From assembly GCF_001427525.1 (NCBI RefSeq), contig NZ_LMGU01000001.1, forward strand, positions 1,211,788-1,275,787: a DNA stretch of 64,000 nucleotides. Direction: 5' to 3'. Of the stretch, positions 59,747 through 64,000 are shown one piece after another (the first letter of the stretch is position 1; each line of letters starts with the position of its first letter). The notes beneath the pieces are model-generated. The model saw only the letters and a program-made list of their open reading frames with translations. It made no database searches and had not been told where the DNA came from. Made by a program: the position numbers and the translations under genes. This DNA is from Microbacterium sp. Root61 (lineage in GTDB: Bacteria; Actinomycetota; Actinomycetes; Actinomycetales; Microbacteriaceae).

Positions 59747-61471
59747 GTGTGCCACCCTCGGCCTATGGATATGAGGATCATCGACCTCGACGCAACCATT
59801 GGCGGCGTGGAGATGCCGCCCAAAAGCGCCGCGATCGACGGGTTGCAGGAGATCATTTCGGTGATCTCGCCCCGACTTGTGAGCCTGCGGTGGCTGGCGC
59901 TGAAGCGGCCTGAGGCATTCGCCCCTGCGTTGTTTAGCTTCGGCCTTCGCAGAAGGTCCCAGGTCGCGGACACTCCTGCACTGCTTCCCTCTGAAGGGTG
60001 GGGTGTTGCGCATCTGGTACCTGCGGCCGACCGGCTGCGAATCCGTTTTGGAGCCGACTGGGATCCGCTTTCGGGGGGCGATACGTGGCCCCGAGCCATT
60101 TACCAAGCCATCGACGATGGGGTGATGGCGCTCTGGTACCTACGTGCCGGTATGACGGTTCCGGCGGCCCTGATCGCCCGAACCCTTCTTGAGCGCTGGA
60201 CGTTGAACGTCGCGAACGAGTTTGACCTTGAGCGCACCGACGGTGAGCAAGACGAGGACTTCATTTCGCGTGTTTGGTCCTCGTATCCACACGAGTCGAT
60301 TCCTCGTGACGCGGGTCGTTGGTGGGCTTACCTCTCTGAGTTGCTCCATGGGCGAGCAGGCACGGAGGCCTTTGGTGAACGGGCGGCAGTGCCGATCACC
60401 TCCGACCTAGCCAGAAGCGTCCACCCGCATGCCGCTGTCTGCCAGATAGTCGAGCTCAGCCTCCGTCAGGTAAGGGGTGCCCTCTCGACCATGGCTGAAT
60501 CCGAGGGGTTGAACGAGACGATCGCGGTATTTCAATGTCGTCCCCCGAGAATCTCGTCTGTCCCAGAACCCTTTCGCCTCACCGACGCCTTCCTTCCGCT
60601 GGAGTACTACGAGGCGAACCGGGTTAGGTCGGAACAATGGGTGCAAGTCGCCGCGATCTACCGTGAGAAGGTCGCGGATGACTCGGGCGATCTGTTGACT
60701 CGATTCAGCCCAGCCATGGCGTTTGAGGCGCTGCTGGAACGTCGGGGACGAGCGGTGGAGCGCGCTCGGCTTGCTTTCGAGGAGGAGAAGCGCCAACTTG
60801 GCGATGACTTCGATCCTGGGCTGCTGGCGTCCAAGATGTTTCGCTTTATCGCGATTGCCGAGACGGGCCGAATACTCGCCGACAACGCCGAAGGCCCCGA
60901 GCGAGATGCCCTCTCGACTGCTGCGCATGCGGTCGACGGTGCGGCTCATTTGTGGCTGGAGGACTCTGACTATTCGATGGGATGTGTTCGGGTTCTTCTC
61001 GAGCAGACGGCTAGGCTCCGCGTTCATCGTCTAAAGAAGGAGCGAGCCTTGCGACTGGAGGAGAATGCTCGCACCCCGTCGTCCCGTTGGGTCTCCTACG
61101 CAGGATGGGGTCGGCTGGCGGTACTGGTGAGGGCCGTGAACGAGTTCTCGCACTTGGGCCTGAGAACCCGGCGCTCAGGTGCAAGAGACATTCTTCGGCT
61201 CCTTCAGCTTGATGACAAGCAGTTGGAGACGGGGCGCGGGTCAGCGCTGATCAGCGTGGCTTACATGTTCGCATTCGAGCTGCATGCGCGGCTCGCGCAC
61301 GAGCCGGCGGTTGCCGACCTGTTCACCGAAACCGTGACTCTACTTGACGAGGCAGGGCACGTCGCCCGGCTCGAGGCATACCTGAACATGGCCCAACAGT
61401 CACGCGACACTAGTCTTGGCGACCCCGACTTTGTGAGCGCTGAAGAGTACGCATCCCGGGAAGGTCTCTAG
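59747..61471 (+). CDS. Large helical hypothetical protein
   Basis: 574 residues, almost all helix, no recognised family. Two similar helical stretches, ALIARTLLERWTLNVANEFD and MGCVRVLLEQTARLRVHRLK, and a NEFSHLGLRTRRSG segment are reminiscent of DUF5677/HEPN-like proteins. Start: GTG at 59747 or ATG at 59765. Its TAG stop overlaps the TAG stop of the convergent gene in a shared CTAG (61468-61471). Co-location suggests partnership. Confidence 0.65.
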   Translation: MCHPRPMDMRIIDLDATIGGVEMPPKSAAIDGLQEIISVISPRLVSLRWLALKRPEAFAPALFSFGLRRRSQVADTPALLPSEGWGVAHLVPAADRLRIRFGADWDPLSGGDTWPRAIYQAIDDGVMALWYLRAGMTVPAALIARTLLERWTLNVANEFDLERTDGEQDEDFISRVWSSYPHESIPRDAGRWWAYLSELLHGRAGTEAFGERAAVPITSDLARSVHPHAAVCQIVELSLRQVRGALSTMAESEGLNETIAVFQCRPPRISSVPEPFRLTDAFLPLEYYEANRVRSEQWVQVAAIYREKVADDSGDLLTRFSPAMAFEALLERRGRAVERARLAFEEEKRQLGDDFDPGLLASKMFRFIAIAETGRILADNAEGPERDALSTAAHAVDGAAHLWLEDSDYSMGCVRVLLEQTARLRVHRLKKERALRLEENARTPSSRWVSYAGWGRLAVLVRAVNEFSHLGLRTRRSGARDILRLLQLDDKQLETGRGSALISVAYMFAFELHARLAHEPAVADLFTETVTLLDEAGHVARLEAYLNMAQQSRDTSLGDPDFVSAEEYASREGL

Positions 61472-62940
61472 TCCAGGCCGTCCTCATCGTCTTCTGCACC
61501 GACGTATGTGCCGTCCGTGACGCCATCCAGATTGCTGGCTGACTGCTTGGGGCGAGCATCTACGAGGGTGAAGTGAACGTTCAGACCGGTATCAGCGCGC
61601 AAGTCTTGAACCGCTTGCGGTAGCGCCTGGGTGCGAGCTCTCTCAGTCGGTGTGTCTGCGTATCGCACAGCTAAGAACCAGCCGTTGTCGCACTCGGCGC
61701 TCTCCATGTAAGAGGTCAGTTGGTCTCTCAAACCATTCCAGAACTTCCCGTTTCGCAACTTCTTGATCTCGAGGAGAAAGCGCGTTGGTCCTTCGGTGAA
61801 TACGAAATCGACGGGGCCACGCCCGAATTCAACCTCCCGATCAATGTGTACTCCCCGCGCAACTCCTGCGATCTTCACGACTGCTTTATAGAGCTGCTGA
61901 ACTGCCGCTTCGCGCTTCGGCCGCAGGCTCTTTTCGTTGTAGAGAAGGGGCCAGCCACCCTCTTCTTCGACGTAGTGCTTGAACTCTGCCGTGACGTTCT
62001 TTATGAACACTGTCAGGCTCTCCGCGCCGTCGGGCGCCGACGGGATATCCAGCTGATCTACGATCCCGCGCGCTCGGCGCTCAGCATCGTGCAACCCTTC
62101 TGGGTCTCGATTCACGTCATATGGCTCCGGGGCTTGCTCTGCGCGGGCTTCTGTCCAAGCGCGAACAAGGTCGGTGTGCTGACGGGCGAGCGCTACTATG
62201 TCCGCCTTACGAAGCCGCGCTCCGATATCTAGATTGAGATCATCGCGCAGCCCGGGCTCCACATACTCCCACCAGTCGTCGGCGTTGAGCGTCGGAAGTT
62301 CGCGCAGGAACCGTTTCGGAGTGAGGAGGACTGGCTTCCCGTTGAGCGGGTTCGCAGGGAGTTGTACGCGCTTAGGCTCCCACCGTTTTCTGAGCTCATC
62401 GAATCCAGCATTCTTCACCCGGAACTCACTCATCGGAATTGCGTTATCCCGAGCTACTTGTTGGGTGTACTCAATGAAGCGGTACTTCAGGATGTTGCAC
62501 GTGATGTCGGATATTCGGTCCCGCCCTATCCTCTCGACGAGCACCCCCAGTTCCTCGAAACGGCGTAGATCTTGTAAACCTCGTTCAATGGCGATGCTCA
62601 TCGCCCGCACTATCTGCCGGGCAAGACCTGAGCCTCCGCCGGATCCGTCAGTAGATTTGGCAGTCACGCCGAGGCCGAACTCTCCTGGCTCGGGAAACTT
62701 CATGAGGTCCACCGTCTTCTTGTACTGAAGCGATGCGGGCGACTCGTGGTGCCCTGCAAGGATCGTGAACCCTCTCTCAAAATGCCCCGCGATGATGTCG
62801 GCGCTCCCTTCCCAGAACCCCTCCTCTTCCGCGTAAACGAGGAACGGATCGACAAAGAGCGGGGTGTCGATGTCCAGCAATGGATCGAACCATTCCGTCT
62901 CGTCGTCAACCGCTATTCCGTAATGCTCGCTGAAGTACAT
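61468..62940 (-). CDS. PD-(D/E)xK nuclease-like protein
   Basis: 490 residues. The N-terminal 350 are alpha/beta and unknown, opening MYFSEHYGIAVDDETEWFDP (a phrase like LLDIDTPLFVDPFLVY is shared by uncharacterised defence-island proteins). The C-terminus has D378 in GPVDFVF, E391-I-K393 in RFLLEIKKL, then GKFWNGLRDQLTSYME, a good PD-(D/E)xK core. MYF at 62940 is chosen because GGAGGG is 5 nt upstream; ATGs at 62952 and 62979 are possible. Confidence 0.75.
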   Translation of the reverse strand: MYFSEHYGIAVDDETEWFDPLLDIDTPLFVDPFLVYAEEEGFWEGSADIIAGHFERGFTILAGHHESPASLQYKKTVDLMKFPEPGEFGLGVTAKSTDGSGGGSGLARQIVRAMSIAIERGLQDLRRFEELGVLVERIGRDRISDITCNILKYRFIEYTQQVARDNAIPMSEFRVKNAGFDELRKRWEPKRVQLPANPLNGKPVLLTPKRFLRELPTLNADDWWEYVEPGLRDDLNLDIGARLRKADIVALARQHTDLVRAWTEARAEQAPEPYDVNRDPEGLHDAERRARGIVDQLDIPSAPDGAESLTVFIKNVTAEFKHYVEEEGGWPLLYNEKSLRPKREAAVQQLYKAVVKIAGVARGVHIDREVEFGRGPVDFVFTEGPTRFLLEIKKLRNGKFWNGLRDQLTSYMESAECDNGWFLAVRYADTPTERARTQALPQAVQDLRADTGLNVHFTLVDARPKQSASNLDGVTDGTYVGAEDDEDGLD

Positions 62941-63362
62941 GTGGCCCTCCATGCCTTTGAGACGACCGTATCGCCACACATCGCGTGCGCCCGGAATGAC
63001 GGTTCAGCCAGTCGCCACCTCGGACGGAGAAGATCTTCGGAAGCGCCGACCTGTTCGGGCTGGGTGATCTTCTCTCGAATCGTGAAGCCAAGGAGTCGCC
63101 GGCGGTCCGACAGATGCGAGCGGAGTCGCCGGACCGGTGGCACCACTGCGGGAGCTGCCCCGCCATTGAGCTGAGCGACACCTCCTATGTCGCAGGCGCG
63201 AGGGCAATCAGTGGCCCGCCTATCGCGGTTGGTCAACGCCCAGAAGCCGGTCGTTCATCAGATCACGCAAGGACTTCGCGAGGGAGCCTGAGGTCGTCTC
63301 CCGCTACGTCCGAATAGCCCGGCCGAGGACCTGCCCGCTGATCGCCCGCCGATCGAACGCCG
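62941..63362. other. Intergenic stretch, nothing recognised
   Basis: About 420 bp. Minus-strand open frames (for example 62913-63236) are not protein-like and show no match to any family known to me. It may be worn-down DNA of the same element. Confidence 0.4.
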
Positions 63363-63856
63363 CTACATCCCCATCCCACGCCCCGCAGTCGGCGCCCCGA
63401 CTACCGGCCCGGTTGCCATTGCCGCCAGGTCCCGCGCCCGCGCCGCGCGCCGCACCTCTGCCTGAGTCGCGCGCACAGCATCCTGCGTCGTCAACTCCGA
63501 CGTACCGCACTGCATCGACTCGGCGAGCGGCGGAATCCGTCCGTGCGACCACGATCGCGACGTTGTGCGCCCGCCCGCGAGTGAGGCCGACGTAGAGTCC
63601 TGCGGCGTCTACATCCGGCCCAACCACCGGCGCATCGGCGGTGTCGCCTTGCACGCCATGCACCGTCGACGTGTAGGCGAGCTGCAAGTGCTCCCGCGCG
63701 CACTCGGCAGACACTCGCCGCAAACTCGCCGCTGTCGCCAACCGACACAAGGTCGACGAACTCCGCACGGACGCCGCGCACGATCCACTGCGCGCGATTC
63801 TCGACGCCGCCGGTCAGCCGAATGGCGGCGCGCGCTATCAGACTGTCTCCGGACAT
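63363..63856 (-). pseudogene. MobF (TraA-type) conjugative relaxase remnant
   Basis: The C-terminal helicase end of a TraA-like relaxase in three frames. Frame A (63856-63720): ENRAQWIVRGVRAEFVDLVS. Frame B (about 63715-63530): HLQLAYTSTVHGVQGDTADA and GLYVGLTRGRAHNVAIVVAR. Frame C (63515-63363): ELTTQDAVRATQAEVRRAAR, stop. At least two frameshifts and a missing N-terminus make it dead. Confidence 0.8.
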
Positions 63857-63909
63857 GCAGCGTCCAATCGCTAGTGTTTGCTTAGGTCATTGGCGATGGA
63901 TGGGGCAAG

Positions 63910-64000
63910 ATGCGCTGGAGTATCAGAGACTTCAAGGGGTTACGACGCGCCGAACTGAATCTTGAGCCGGGTACGCTCACGATCCTGGCGGGAGTGAATA
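63910..64000 (+). CDS. AAA ATPase of RecF/OLD-like type, N-terminus only
   Basis: About 30 residues run off the right edge: MRWSIRDFKGLRRAELNLEP then GTLTILAGVN, which is the start of an SMC/OLD-type ABC-ATPase just before the Walker A GxxGxGKS/T. Such ATPases often combine with nucleases in defence systems. It is on the plus strand, next to the relaxase remnant. No Shine-Dalgarno beyond GGGG. Confidence 0.65.
   Translation, partial: MRWSIRDFKGLRRAELNLEPGTLTILAGVN

Noticed and set aside
1..64000. CRISPR array, rRNA or insertion sequence
   Set aside because: No regularly spaced direct repeats, no rRNA-like stretches and no transposase motif were seen on either strand.

Overview
The window is high-GC DNA from an actinobacterium, most probably Microbacterium or a close member of Microbacteriaceae. 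The clues are the codon usage, frequent GTG/TTG starts, small families typical of that group (two DUF7882-like proteins, a DUF6458-like protein, DUF1206, an Lsr2-type DNA-binding tail) and many genes without a Shine-Dalgarno sequence. No rRNA, complete tRNA or CRISPR array was seen.

Layout. (1) 1-26.4 kb is mostly ordinary chromosome: DUF5107/TPR protein with an AraC regulator, threonine synthase, cardiolipin synthase, a run of small enzymes (MBL hydrolase, rifampin ADP-ribosyltransferase Arr, PHP phosphatase, VOC protein), a block of small Microbacteriaceae-specific proteins (14.4-17.8 kb), patatin, a LuxR-type regulator with its histidine kinase, an SdhA-like flavoprotein with a divergent LysR regulator, and ArfB. 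(2) 26.4-27.1 kb holds an ECF sigma factor, a downstream membrane-anchored protein, and a 3'-end fragment of a cytochrome P450 gene. (3) 27.2-35.2 kb (minus strand) is one eight-gene operon: GntR regulator, 2-hydroxyacid dehydrogenase, LsrK-like kinase, LsrF-like aldolase/thiolase, cupin, and a CUT1 ABC transporter. (4) 35.2-35.8 kb is a divergent regulatory region. (5) 35.8-43.2 kb (plus strand) is a second, tightly overlapping operon: DasR-like regulator with a dre-like operator, CUT1 transporter, BadF-type amino-sugar kinase, NanE-like epimerase, a neutral-ceramidase-fold hydrolase and a SIS protein. (6) 43.4-51.5 kb: VOC protein, intact P450, transketolase, and a GntR-controlled Ula-type PTS with three identical-type operators. 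(7) 51.6-53.2 kb: an exonuclease-BRCT-Lsr2 fusion.

(8) From about 53.38 kb to the right edge lies an accessory island. It begins at a tRNA 3'-end fragment (probable attachment site) with flanking iterons, followed by a DNA-binding regulator and an excisionase-like protein. The cargo looks like defence: a trypsin-like protease, an 811-residue zinc-ribbon/PD-(D/E)xK protein, a TIGR02391 (Ymh) HEPN-like protein, a large helical protein converging on a second PD-(D/E)xK protein, and the start of an AAA ATPase cut by the edge. Between them sit dead pieces of a conjugative element (VirB11/CpaF-type ATPase fragment and a frameshifted MobF relaxase).

Working picture. The two divergent ABC operons form a carbohydrate-use region. 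One appears to take up and phosphorylate an AI-2-like or other short keto-sugar and cleave it with an LsrF homologue. The other appears to take up an N-acylated amino sugar, phosphorylate it, epimerise it, and perhaps deacylate it with a ceramidase-type enzyme, as no NagA is present. Neither operon carries an ABC ATPase, so a shared one must be encoded elsewhere. Functions are inferred from recognised motifs read by eye; no database search was run.
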